A stretch of 64,000 nt of DNA from Spongisporangium articulatum (lineage in GTDB: Bacteria > Actinomycetota > Actinomycetes > Actinomycetales > Kineosporiaceae), in NCBI RefSeq assembly GCF_044465595.1, contig NZ_JBITLV010000003.1, positions 124,001 to 188,000 of the forward strand, read 5' to 3'. Position 1 is the first letter of the stretch. Every line of letters starts with the position of its first letter. The notes under the pieces are model-generated. The model was not told the DNA's origin. It worked only from the letters and a program-made list of their open reading frames with translations, and did no database searches. Shown in pieces: positions 48,498 to 56,545 of this stretch. A program made the translations under genes and the position numbers.

Positions 48498-50369
48498 CTA
48501 CTGCTCAGCCAGGACGACGACCTGGTCGTCCTTCGCGAACCGCACCGTCGCGCTCTTGGCGGGGTTGACCACGGTCGCCCGGTCGCCGCCCGCCCGCCGG
48601 TAGCCGATGGCCAGCTCGCCCCGGCGCAGGGCCGCCTCGCACACGGTGCCGAACGTCCACTCGCCCGGTTCGACGTAGTCGGTCACCGGCCGCAGGTACA
48701 GCTCGTGCCCGTCGCGGCTGAGCAGGTCGTCCAGAACCGCGGCCAAGTACGGGTTCTCGGCGATCTGCGAGATCACGAGCGAGATGAGCCTGCTGCTGAC
48801 GATGAAGTCGTCGCGGTCGCCGCCGCTGGCCAGGTCGCGGCTGCGCACGTCGAGGATCTCGCTGGTGATCGGCACCGGCGTCTCCTTGGTGATGTCGCGC
48901 AGGTGCAGCAGCGAGACCATCGTGCGGGCGTCGGCCATGTCCTGCGAGCGGCCCCGCGACTCCGACAGCAGCAGCACGTGATCGAAGGACGGCACGTCGA
49001 GCGCGTCGAGCACGCCCCGGTCGGAGAGGTCGCCGTCGCGCACCTCCAGGGTCGCGTGGTCCAGCGGCTGGGGCTCGGGTTCCTCGCCCACCACCAGCAC
49101 CGCGCTGCCCGGGGGCAGGAACCCGTCGAGTTCGCGCAGCACGAGCGGCAGGCGCGGGCTGCTGCCCAGCACGAGGACCCGCTCGGGGTGCGGCTCCCGG
49201 CCCGGCCCCGGCGGCACGATCGCGGTCCGGGCCTCGGACGCCGGACCGGGCGCTCCGTCGAGCACGACCGTGTCGTCGTCCTCGCTGATCGCGACCACCC
49301 GGTCGCCCGCCTCGAAGACCCGCTCCCACGGGGGCGGCAGCATCAGGGTGTCGTCGGCGGTGAGCACCCCGATCAGCGTCGAGGAGCCGAACCGGAAGAC
49401 CGCGTCGCGGAACGTCGTCCCGGCCAGCTTCGGCACCGGGGTCACGTAGATCTCGACGCCCGCGAAGTCGAGCAGTTCGCCGTAGACCTCGGCCAGCCCC
49501 GACTGCCGGCCGGTCTGGACCAGCAGGCGGCTGATCAGCGGGCCCGTGGTCACCAGCGCCGCCGCCGGCCCGGTCACCATCCGGGCCACGGGTACGGTCC
49601 GCTCGTCGAGCAGTTCGGCGACGACGTGGACGTGCTTGTCCCCCAGTACCTTGCGGAGGGCGAGCAGGGACTTCATCACCACTGCATCGGCCTCGCTCGG
49701 GGTGGCGGGCGCCCCGTCCGGGCGGTGCTCGGGGGCCAGGACGACGACCGCCCGGGCCGTCGCCGGGGAGACCAGGTGCAGGTCGTCGATGGTCAGCGCG
49801 TCACCGCGCCTGGTCACCACGCGCAGGCGGGTGCCCTCGAGCGCGGCCGCGATCTCCTCGTCCATGGCGACCTTGTCGCGGTCGGCGAGGATCACCACGC
49901 AGGCCCCGCGCCGGTTGGCGTTCGCCTCGGCCAGCTCGGTCAGCAGCGCGAAGAGCTTCGAGTTCCACCCGAGCACCACCGTGTGGTTGCGCTCCACCAC
50001 GGCGCTGCGCCCCCGCCGCAGCCCCTCGAGGATGTCGCCGAAACCCTGGTTCAGGACCCCGATCAGCGCCGCGACCACGAACAGGCCACCGATGGTGACC
50101 ACCAGCATGACCGCGAGGTAGGTCCAGGAGGTCAGCGCGTCGCCGCCCACCATGCCCGCGTCGAGCGAATGCATCAGCGAGACCCAGACGACGCTTCCGA
50201 ACGACTCGGCCCGGCCGTCGTCGTCCACGGGCTGCACCCCGAGCAGCACGGTCGCGACCGTGGCGATCAGCACCAGGACCACGGTGGCCGAGGCCAGCAG
50301 CAGCACCTGCGCGGTCACGCCGCGGGCCATCATGTTGTCGAAGCGGTACCGCGCCCGGGCTCTGATCAC
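48498..50369 (-). CDS. CASTOR/POLLUX-type ion channel with RCK domains
   Basis: A 623-residue membrane protein. Two N-terminal helices (VLLLASATVVLVLIATVATVLLG; TYLAVMLVVTIGGLFVVAALIG) flank a pore-like loop (VWVSLMHSLDAGM). A long cytosolic part with two Rossmann-like RCK regions follows (NHTVVLGWNSKLFALLTEL...; RVLVLGSSPRLPLVL...). This matches the CASTOR/POLLUX family of plant nuclear ion channels and their bacterial relatives. Ion selectivity is not predictable; the K+ signature TVGYG is absent. GTG 50369 follows TATCGT by 8 nt (leaderless). Confidence 0.88.
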   Translation of the reverse strand: MIRARARYRFDNMMARGVTAQVLLLASATVVLVLIATVATVLLGVQPVDDDGRAESFGSVVWVSLMHSLDAGMVGGDALTSWTYLAVMLVVTIGGLFVVAALIGVLNQGFGDILEGLRRGRSAVVERNHTVVLGWNSKLFALLTELAEANANRRGACVVILADRDKVAMDEEIAAALEGTRLRVVTRRGDALTIDDLHLVSPATARAVVVLAPEHRPDGAPATPSEADAVVMKSLLALRKVLGDKHVHVVAELLDERTVPVARMVTGPAAALVTTGPLISRLLVQTGRQSGLAEVYGELLDFAGVEIYVTPVPKLAGTTFRDAVFRFGSSTLIGVLTADDTLMLPPPWERVFEAGDRVVAISEDDDTVVLDGAPGPASEARTAIVPPGPGREPHPERVLVLGSSPRLPLVLRELDGFLPPGSAVLVVGEEPEPQPLDHATLEVRDGDLSDRGVLDALDVPSFDHVLLLSESRGRSQDMADARTMVSLLHLRDITKETPVPITSEILDVRSRDLASGGDRDDFIVSSRLISLVISQIAENPYLAAVLDDLLSRDGHELYLRPVTDYVEPGEWTFGTVCEAALRRGELAIGYRRAGGDRATVVNPAKSATVRFAKDDQVVVLAEQ

Positions 50370-50391
50370 GAACGAGGACGATAGCCGCAGG

Positions 50392-51735
50392 TCAGGCGGT
50401 GAGTCTCACGGGTTGGCCAGTTGCCTCGAGCACAGACATCCAGAGGTCGCCGTGCGGGTCTACCTTGTTCGTGCCGGACACCGCCAGCGTGATCGGTACG
50501 TGCACGAACCGCCCGTGCCAGCGGCCGATCACCATCGCCGTCCGCCCGGCCATGGCGGCGTGCACGGCGGCGTGGGCCAGACGGAGGCAGTACACGCTGT
50601 CGTAGGGGTTGGCCGGCACCGAGCGGATCGTGTAGCTGGGGTCGATGTAGCGCAGGTTCAGCTCGGTCCCGCAGCCGGCGAAGTGCTCGGTGATGCGCTC
50701 CTTGAGCAGTACCCCGACGTCGCGCAGCTTCGCGTTGCCGGAGGCGTCCGACCCGTTCTCCGACGACGGGAAATGTTCCTGCCCGGCGCCTTCCGCGACC
50801 ACCACCACGGCGTTGCCGGCCACCTCGACCCGCCGCCGCAGCTGTTCCAGCAGGCCGTCGGGCCCGTCCAGGTCGAACGGCACCTCGGGGATCAGCACGA
50901 AGTCGGCGTGGTTGCGGGCCAGCGCGGCGTAGCAGGCGATGAAACCCGAGTGCCGCCCCATCAGCTTGACCAGCCCCACCCCGCCCGGCGCCGAGCGGGC
51001 CTCGGACTTGGCGGCCAGGATCGTCTCCCCCGCCGTCCCGAACGCGGTCTGGAACCCGAACGAGTGGTCGATGTACGGGATGTCGTTGTCGATCGTCTTG
51101 GGGATGCCCACCACCGCGACCCGCTCGCCGCGGGCGGCGGCGACCTCGGCGATGCGGGCCGCCCCGCGCATCGACCCGTCGCCGCCGATCACGAACAGGA
51201 CGTTGATGTTCATCCGCTCCAGGCAGTCGACGATCTCCTCCGGGTCCTGCGACCCGCGCGACGTGCCGAGCATGGTGCCGCCGTCCTCGTGGATGTTGCG
51301 CACGACGTCGGGCGTGAGGTCGACGACGGGGTGGCCGTAGCGGGCGATGAAACCCTGGTACCCGTTGCGGAAGCCGAAGATCCGTTTGACCTTGTAGTGC
51401 AGGGTCAGTTCCATCACCAGGCCGCGGATCACGTTGTTCAGGCCGGGGCACAGCCCGCCGCAGGTGACGATGCCGACCCGGGTCTTGGTGGGGTCGAAGT
51501 AGATCTTGCGCCGCGGGCCGCCCGGCTCGAACCCCAGCGGGCCGCCCTCGCCCTCGCGGGCCACCAGTGTGGACAGCGTGTCGTCGAGCAGGACGCGGTC
51601 GCTCTCGTCGACGTAGTTGACGCTGACCTGGCGGGTGTCCAGCAGGGGCAGCAGCGGCGAGTCGACCCGGCACTCACCCAGCGCGGAGACGGCCAGGTCG
51701 GCGGCCACCACTGTCTCAGCAGGTCGATCGGTCAC
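50392..51735 (-). CDS. 6-phosphofructokinase with plant-like N-terminal extension
   Basis: A 447-residue phosphofructokinase. A ~85-residue N-terminal extension precedes the catalytic core VGIVTCGGLCPGLNNVIRGL, the GGDGSMRGA loop and GIPKTIDNDIPYID with the catalytic Asp; GLVKLMGRHSGFIA binds fructose 6-phosphate. This is the long clade shared with plant ATP-PFKs. The Gly in GGDGS (rather than GGDDS) points to ATP rather than pyrophosphate as donor. GTG 51735 follows TAGGGT by 7 nt (leaderless). Confidence 0.9.
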   Translation of the reverse strand: MTDRPAETVVAADLAVSALGECRVDSPLLPLLDTRQVSVNYVDESDRVLLDDTLSTLVAREGEGGPLGFEPGGPRRKIYFDPTKTRVGIVTCGGLCPGLNNVIRGLVMELTLHYKVKRIFGFRNGYQGFIARYGHPVVDLTPDVVRNIHEDGGTMLGTSRGSQDPEEIVDCLERMNINVLFVIGGDGSMRGAARIAEVAAARGERVAVVGIPKTIDNDIPYIDHSFGFQTAFGTAGETILAAKSEARSAPGGVGLVKLMGRHSGFIACYAALARNHADFVLIPEVPFDLDGPDGLLEQLRRRVEVAGNAVVVVAEGAGQEHFPSSENGSDASGNAKLRDVGVLLKERITEHFAGCGTELNLRYIDPSYTIRSVPANPYDSVYCLRLAHAAVHAAMAGRTAMVIGRWHGRFVHVPITLAVSGTNKVDPHGDLWMSVLEATGQPVRLTA

Positions 51736-51759
51736 CCGGTCAACCCTAAAGTGACCGTG

Positions 51760-54321
51760 TTACGGCAAAGGTCCGGACAGCCGGGCCGGCCCGGCGCGCA
51801 CCCCTTGGACCTCGTCGAGCAGGGCCTGGATCGCCTTGCCCATCATCGCCACCCACGGCTCGCGCATCATCGACAGGTGGTCGGCGCCGACGTCGAGCAT
51901 GTCCCACTCGCCGGACAGGTACGGGCCCCAGTCGGAGCGGATCGCCCGGTCCTCGCTGGCCGCGACGACGACCAGGGTCCGGCCGGGCCACGGCGGCGCC
52001 TTGTACCGGGAGGCCAGCACCTGGCTCTGGGCGTGGAACCGCCAGAACTGCCGCAGGCCCGAGGAGTGCACGACCCCGGTCAGGGACACGTTGACCGTCT
52101 CCCGGATCCGCTTCGCGAGTGAACCGCGTTCCGTGGCGGGCAGTTTCGCCGGATCCGGCGGGTAGGAGTCGAGGATCACCAGCAGGTCGACGTCCTCCCC
52201 GGCCCGGCGCAGCTGGTGGGCCATCTCGACCGCCACGACCCCGCCGAACGAGTGCCCGCCCAGGTGGTAGGGCCCGCGTGGCTGGAACTCGCGCAGCGTC
52301 CGGACGTGCCGGCGAGCCATCGCCTCGACCGACCAGTCCGGGATGCCGCGCCGCTCGAGCGCGTGCGCCTGGAAGGCGTAGACGGGCTGGTCGGAGTCGA
52401 GATGGGTGACCAGCGGCTGGATCCCGACGGCCAGCCCACCACCGCCCGCGACCATGAACAGCGGCGGCCGCTCGCCCGTCTCCCGCAGGGCCACGAGGGT
52501 GCCGTGCCCGAGCTGGGCGGCGGGGCGCTTCAACCGGCTCGCGAAGCCGCCGAGGGTGGGGGCCTGGGCCAGCATCGTGGTGGTGACGTCGTCCTCGTTC
52601 AGGTCGAACCGCTTGATCACGGCGGTGATCAGTTGCTGGGCGACGAGCGAGTCACCACCCAGCTCGAAGAAGTCGTCGTCCGGGCCGATCTGGTCGAGGC
52701 CGAGGACGTCCTGCCAGACCTCACCCACGATCAGCTGCCACTCGTCACGGCGTTCCAGCCCCTTGCCGACCACGACCGCGGGCGGCTCGGGCAGCGCCGC
52801 CCGGTCGAGCTTGCCCCGCTCGGTACGCGGCAACGCCGTCAGGAAGACGACCGTCTCGGGGACCATGTGGCCGGGCAGGACCTGCCGCAGGGCGGCCCGG
52901 ATCCCGGCCCCGCTGGAGCGCTCACCGCTCGGGACGACGTAGCTCACCAGCCGGGTGCCGGTGCCGTCCGGCCGGGGCCGGCCCACCGTCACCGCCTCGC
53001 GGACGTCGGGCAGCCCGAACAGGGCGGTGTCGACCTCACCGGGCTCGACCAGGTAGCCGCGGACCTTCACGCTGTGGTCGCGGCGGCCCAGGAGGTGCAG
53101 CCGGCCCTCGTCGTCGATCCGGCCGATGTCGCTGCTGGCGTACCAGTGCCACCCGTCCGCGGTGACGTCGAAGGCGGCCTGGGTGGCCTCGGGGTTGTCC
53201 CAGTACCCGAGGGCCAGTTGCTCGCGCCGGACGACGACCCGGCCCACCTCTCCGCGGCGTACCTTCCCGCCCTCCTCGTCCATCAGGACCACGCTCGTGT
53301 GCCCGACGGGCCGGCCGGCAGGCAGGGCCCCCTCGGGCGTCGGGTCCTCGGGGCGCAGGACGAACTCGGCGATCAGCCCCGTCTCCGACGAGCCGTACCG
53401 GTTGTAGAGGGTGAGGCCGGGCGGGAGCACGGCCCGGGCCGCCGCGATGTCGGTGCCGTAGGCGCTCTCACCGGCCACGGTCAGCGAGCGGAGCGTGGCC
53501 AGCTTGGCCGGGTCGGGCCGGCTCTCCACGAAGCCCCGCAGGATCGCCGGGCTGGCGTGCATCACGCTCACCCCGTGGATGGCCACCGCGTCCGACAGGC
53601 CGGCGATCCCCGAGCTGCGCACGTCGTACATCACCATGGTCGTGCCGACCAGCGGCCCGCAGGTGCTGACGCACATGCCGGCGTTGAAGGCCAGCGGCAG
53701 CGTGTGGGCCATCACGTCGTCGGCGCCGTAGCAGCCGGCGGCGGTCGAGTTGGCCCAGGCGTCACCGGCCAGCTGCCGGGTGCCCGTGGCCACGACCTTC
53801 GGGACGCCGGTCGAGCCGGAGGTGAAGGAGAGCACCGCCGGGACGTCGCCCGGCGGCGGGTTGCGCCACAGGTCGGTGGGGTCGGCCGGGGCCAGCCCGG
53901 CGTCCAGCACCTGGACCCGCACGCCGAGCTGCGCGGCGGCCTCGGCGTTCGCCGGGTCGGCGAGGACCAGGCCGACGCCGACCCGCTCGGCGAAGGCCCG
54001 CAGCCGGGGCACGGGGGTGCGGGCGTCGAGGACGAGCACCGGTCGGCCCGCGGCGAGGACCCCGATCAGCGCCGTGACCGCCTCGGTGCGGTGGTCGAAC
54101 AGCATCGCGACCGGCACGGATCCGCCCGACCCGGCAGGCCCGGCGGCGTCGTCCCGAAGCACGCGCAGCACTCCCGCCGCCTCGGCGGCGAACTCGCGGT
54201 AGGTCAGGCGTCGGACGTCGTCGATCACCGCGACCTTGTCCGGCTGCATGCTCACGACCTGGGCCAGCCGCGCGAAGTACCCGGCCTCGACCACCGAGGC
54301 GTCCAGCGGGGGCAAGGTCAT
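51760..54321 (-). CDS. A-T-TE tridomain NRPS-like enzyme 1
   Basis: An 853-residue adenylation-thiolation-thioesterase protein without condensation domain. The A domain (1-~515) has A3 FTSGSTGVPK (~166), A5 YNRYGSSETG, A8 RRDHSVKVRGYLVEPGEVD and the A10 lysine in TERGKLDR (~504). At the position that binds the alpha-amino group (Asp235 of PheA) it has Asn213 (LAFNAGM), as in aryl-acid activators such as DhbE. The carrier serine is Ser558 (LGGDSL). The TE has GHSFGG (Ser691), Asp718 and His815. It activates, tethers and releases a probable aryl acid. ATG 54321 follows TACGTT by 8 nt; it is divergent from the griH-like gene. Confidence 0.9.
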   Translation of the reverse strand: MTLPPLDASVVEAGYFARLAQVVSMQPDKVAVIDDVRRLTYREFAAEAAGVLRVLRDDAAGPAGSGGSVPVAMLFDHRTEAVTALIGVLAAGRPVLVLDARTPVPRLRAFAERVGVGLVLADPANAEAAAQLGVRVQVLDAGLAPADPTDLWRNPPPGDVPAVLSFTSGSTGVPKVVATGTRQLAGDAWANSTAAGCYGADDVMAHTLPLAFNAGMCVSTCGPLVGTTMVMYDVRSSGIAGLSDAVAIHGVSVMHASPAILRGFVESRPDPAKLATLRSLTVAGESAYGTDIAAARAVLPPGLTLYNRYGSSETGLIAEFVLRPEDPTPEGALPAGRPVGHTSVVLMDEEGGKVRRGEVGRVVVRREQLALGYWDNPEATQAAFDVTADGWHWYASSDIGRIDDEGRLHLLGRRDHSVKVRGYLVEPGEVDTALFGLPDVREAVTVGRPRPDGTGTRLVSYVVPSGERSSGAGIRAALRQVLPGHMVPETVVFLTALPRTERGKLDRAALPEPPAVVVGKGLERRDEWQLIVGEVWQDVLGLDQIGPDDDFFELGGDSLVAQQLITAVIKRFDLNEDDVTTTMLAQAPTLGGFASRLKRPAAQLGHGTLVALRETGERPPLFMVAGGGGLAVGIQPLVTHLDSDQPVYAFQAHALERRGIPDWSVEAMARRHVRTLREFQPRGPYHLGGHSFGGVVAVEMAHQLRRAGEDVDLLVILDSYPPDPAKLPATERGSLAKRIRETVNVSLTGVVHSSGLRQFWRFHAQSQVLASRYKAPPWPGRTLVVVAASEDRAIRSDWGPYLSGEWDMLDVGADHLSMMREPWVAMMGKAIQALLDEVQGVRAGPARLSGPLP

Positions 54322-54533
54322 AACTTCTGAACGTACTACCTGCTATCCCCCACCTAGTCCGTAATTGTCAACGATGCACATTCTCGCGGGCGTGACAAAC
54401 GCCTCTCAGCGGGCCCTCAGACAAATCCTTCACAGGTTCATCGAACCCGGCGCAAAGGGACACCCGGCGGCCTACATTGCCGCTGTCCCGGGATTCCACC
54501 CGCGGACCCACACGCTTTTAGGGGAACTCGACG

Positions 54534-55715
54534 ATGAGCACAGTCAAGGACGAGTCCACGCAGGTCCACGCGTGGTTCGACACCGCCACGCTGGGCAAGG
54601 GGAAGGGTGGCGACGCATTCCTCGGACGGGTGCTGGGCGCGGGCTACACCGCCGTCGTGCTCTACCCGGCGACCGCCGAGCGGTACGTGGGCAGGCTGCC
54701 CGGTGACGTCACCCGGGTGCTGCACGTGGCCGACAAGGCCGAGCTGCAGGGCGTCCTGGAGGCCGGGCTGATCCCCCAGGGCGACGACCGCCGCAAGTGG
54801 GTCGTGTCCTCGGAGCAGACCAAGGTCCTCCAGCAGGCCGCACAGGACGGCATCGCCACCTGCCTGCGGATGTCCGCGCACGACCAGGACAGCCTCAAGG
54901 CCGCGATCGAACTGGGCCGCGCGCACCGGTTCCTGGCCATGCGCTTCCCCGACCCGACCAACATCCCGCTCGAGCTGGTGATCGCCTCCCTGCAGGCGTC
55001 GCACACCATCGTGATCAAGGAGATCACCGACCCGAAGGACTCCGAGGACGCGGTGGTGGCCCTCGGCGTGATGGAGGTCGGCAGCGACGGGGTCCTGTTC
55101 TCGCCCGACGACGACGACGACGCGCTCAACGAGTTCGCCGCCGCTCTCAAGGAGGCCTCCGACCCCCGCATCGCGATCAGTGTCGCCACGGTGATCCGGT
55201 CGGTCCCGATCGGGATGGGGCACCGCGCCTGCATCGACCTGGCCACATTGTTCGAACCGACCGAGGGCATGCTGATCGGGTCCACGTCGCAGGGCGGCGT
55301 GCTGTGCTGCCCCGAGGTCTTCTACCTGCCCTACATGGAGCTGCGACCGTTCCGGGTGAACGCGGGCGGCGTGCACAGCTACGTGTACGCGGGCAACAAC
55401 CGGACCAACTACCTGAGCGAGCTCAAGGGCGGCTGGCCGGCCACCGTCGTCGGCCTCGACGGACGCACCCGTGAGGTGCCGGTCGGACGGTCCAAGATCG
55501 AGATCCGGCCGCTGCGCCTGATCGAGGTCGAGTTCGAGGGGGGCGAGCGGGTCAACGTGATCATGCAGGACGACTGGCACGTGCGGGTCTACTCGGCCGA
55601 GGGCCAGCCGGCCAACGTCACCGAGCTGAAGCCCGGCGACAAGGTCCTGGGCCACGTGTCGACCCCCGGCCGGCACGTCGGCCTGCCCGTCGACGAGACG
55701 ATCGAGGAGTACTGA
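54534..55715 (+). CDS. griH: 3-dehydroquinate synthase II family enzyme (GriH-like)
   Basis: A 393-residue DHQS-II. The family is conserved end to end (e.g. EVGSDGVLFSPDD, TVIRSVPIGMGHRACIDLA, GSTSQGGVLCCPEVFYLPYM, FRVNAGGVHSYVYAGNNRTNYLSEL, PGDKVLGHVSTPGRHVG). In archaea it oxidatively deaminates and cyclises the aldolase product for aromatic amino acid synthesis. In actinomycetes, GriH turns the GriI product into 3-amino-4-hydroxybenzoate. The start ATG is at 54534 (MSTVKDES). It overlaps the aldolase gene by 1 nt (TGATG). Because bacteria normally use AroB, this copy and its location between two A-T-TE genes point to secondary metabolism. Confidence 0.92.
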   Translation: MSTVKDESTQVHAWFDTATLGKGKGGDAFLGRVLGAGYTAVVLYPATAERYVGRLPGDVTRVLHVADKAELQGVLEAGLIPQGDDRRKWVVSSEQTKVLQQAAQDGIATCLRMSAHDQDSLKAAIELGRAHRFLAMRFPDPTNIPLELVIASLQASHTIVIKEITDPKDSEDAVVALGVMEVGSDGVLFSPDDDDDALNEFAAALKEASDPRIAISVATVIRSVPIGMGHRACIDLATLFEPTEGMLIGSTSQGGVLCCPEVFYLPYMELRPFRVNAGGVHSYVYAGNNRTNYLSELKGGWPATVVGLDGRTREVPVGRSKIEIRPLRLIEVEFEGGERVNVIMQDDWHVRVYSAEGQPANVTELKPGDKVLGHVSTPGRHVGLPVDETIEEY

Positions 55716-56542
55716 TGTCGGCGCCGGCGAAGGACCTGCGCTGGTCCCGCTTCGTCGCCCCGACGAGCGGGCGGTCGCTGATCGTCCCCATCGACCACGG
55801 CCTGACCATGGGCTCGGTGGCCGGCCTGTCCAGCGTGCACGAGATCTCGGGCTGGCTGCGGCACCCGGCCATCGACGGGGTCATCGCCCACAAGGGCATG
55901 GTCGACAAGCTGGCCACCCACGGGCTGCTGCAGGGTCTGGGCGTGATGATCCACCTCAACGGGAGCACGGCGATCGGCGAGGACCCGGACACCAAGCACA
56001 TGGTCACGACGGTCGAGAACGCCGTCCGGCTGGGCGCCGACGCCGTCTCCATGCAGGTGAACTACCGCCCGGACAACCACGGCCACAACCTGAGCCAGCT
56101 CGGCCGGGTGGTGGACGAGGCCGAGCGGTTCGGCCTGCCCGTCCTGGTGATGGTCTACCCGGCCGGGCCGGCGGACGACGCCCCCGGCCGGCCGATGCGG
56201 CTGCACCGGCACTACCTGCGGGTGGCCTACGAACTCGGGGTGCACGCGGTCAAGACGGCCCCGCCCGAGCACCTCGACGACCTGGATGAGCTGCTCGACG
56301 GGATCGGGGAGGACCTGCCCATCCTGTTCTCCGGCGGCGCGCTCACGTCCGACGAGGAGCTGACCCACCTGGCCAAGGTGGTGGCGGACAGCCAGGCGGC
56401 CGGACTCTGCCTGGGGCGCAACGTGTTCCAGCGACCCGACCCGGCGCCGATCCTGGACCAGCTGCGCGCGCTGCTGGACGCCGCGCCGCGGGGCGGGGTG
56501 CTCGACGTGGCCGGGTTGGAAGGCTCGCTGCAGAACGCCTGA
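55715..56542 (+). CDS. griI: DhnA-type class I aldolase (GriI-like, ADH synthase family)
   Basis: A 275-residue Schiff-base aldolase of the DhnA/2-amino-3,7-dideoxy-D-threo-hept-6-ulosonate synthase family. Seen are SLIVPIDHGLTMGS (catalytic Asp), VIAHKGMVD, AVSMQVNYRP, the probable Schiff-base lysine in GVHAVKTAPPEHL, the phosphate loop ILFSGGALTSDEELT, and GLCLGRNVFQRPDP. GriI joins aspartate semialdehyde to dihydroxyacetone phosphate; with GriH this yields 3-amino-4-hydroxybenzoate. The pair is co-translated. A convergent A-T-TE gene ends 4 bp downstream. Confidence 0.9.
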   Translation: MSAPAKDLRWSRFVAPTSGRSLIVPIDHGLTMGSVAGLSSVHEISGWLRHPAIDGVIAHKGMVDKLATHGLLQGLGVMIHLNGSTAIGEDPDTKHMVTTVENAVRLGADAVSMQVNYRPDNHGHNLSQLGRVVDEAERFGLPVLVMVYPAGPADDAPGRPMRLHRHYLRVAYELGVHAVKTAPPEHLDDLDELLDGIGEDLPILFSGGALTSDEELTHLAKVVADSQAAGLCLGRNVFQRPDPAPILDQLRALLDAAPRGGVLDVAGLEGSLQNA

Positions 56543-56545
56543 CGC

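Noticed and set aside
54365..54398. TTGTCA-N22-TGACAA dyad in the intergenic region before the griH-like gene
   Set aside because: The arms are short and the gap too wide for a common operator; the chance level is high, so it is not listed as a regulatory site.
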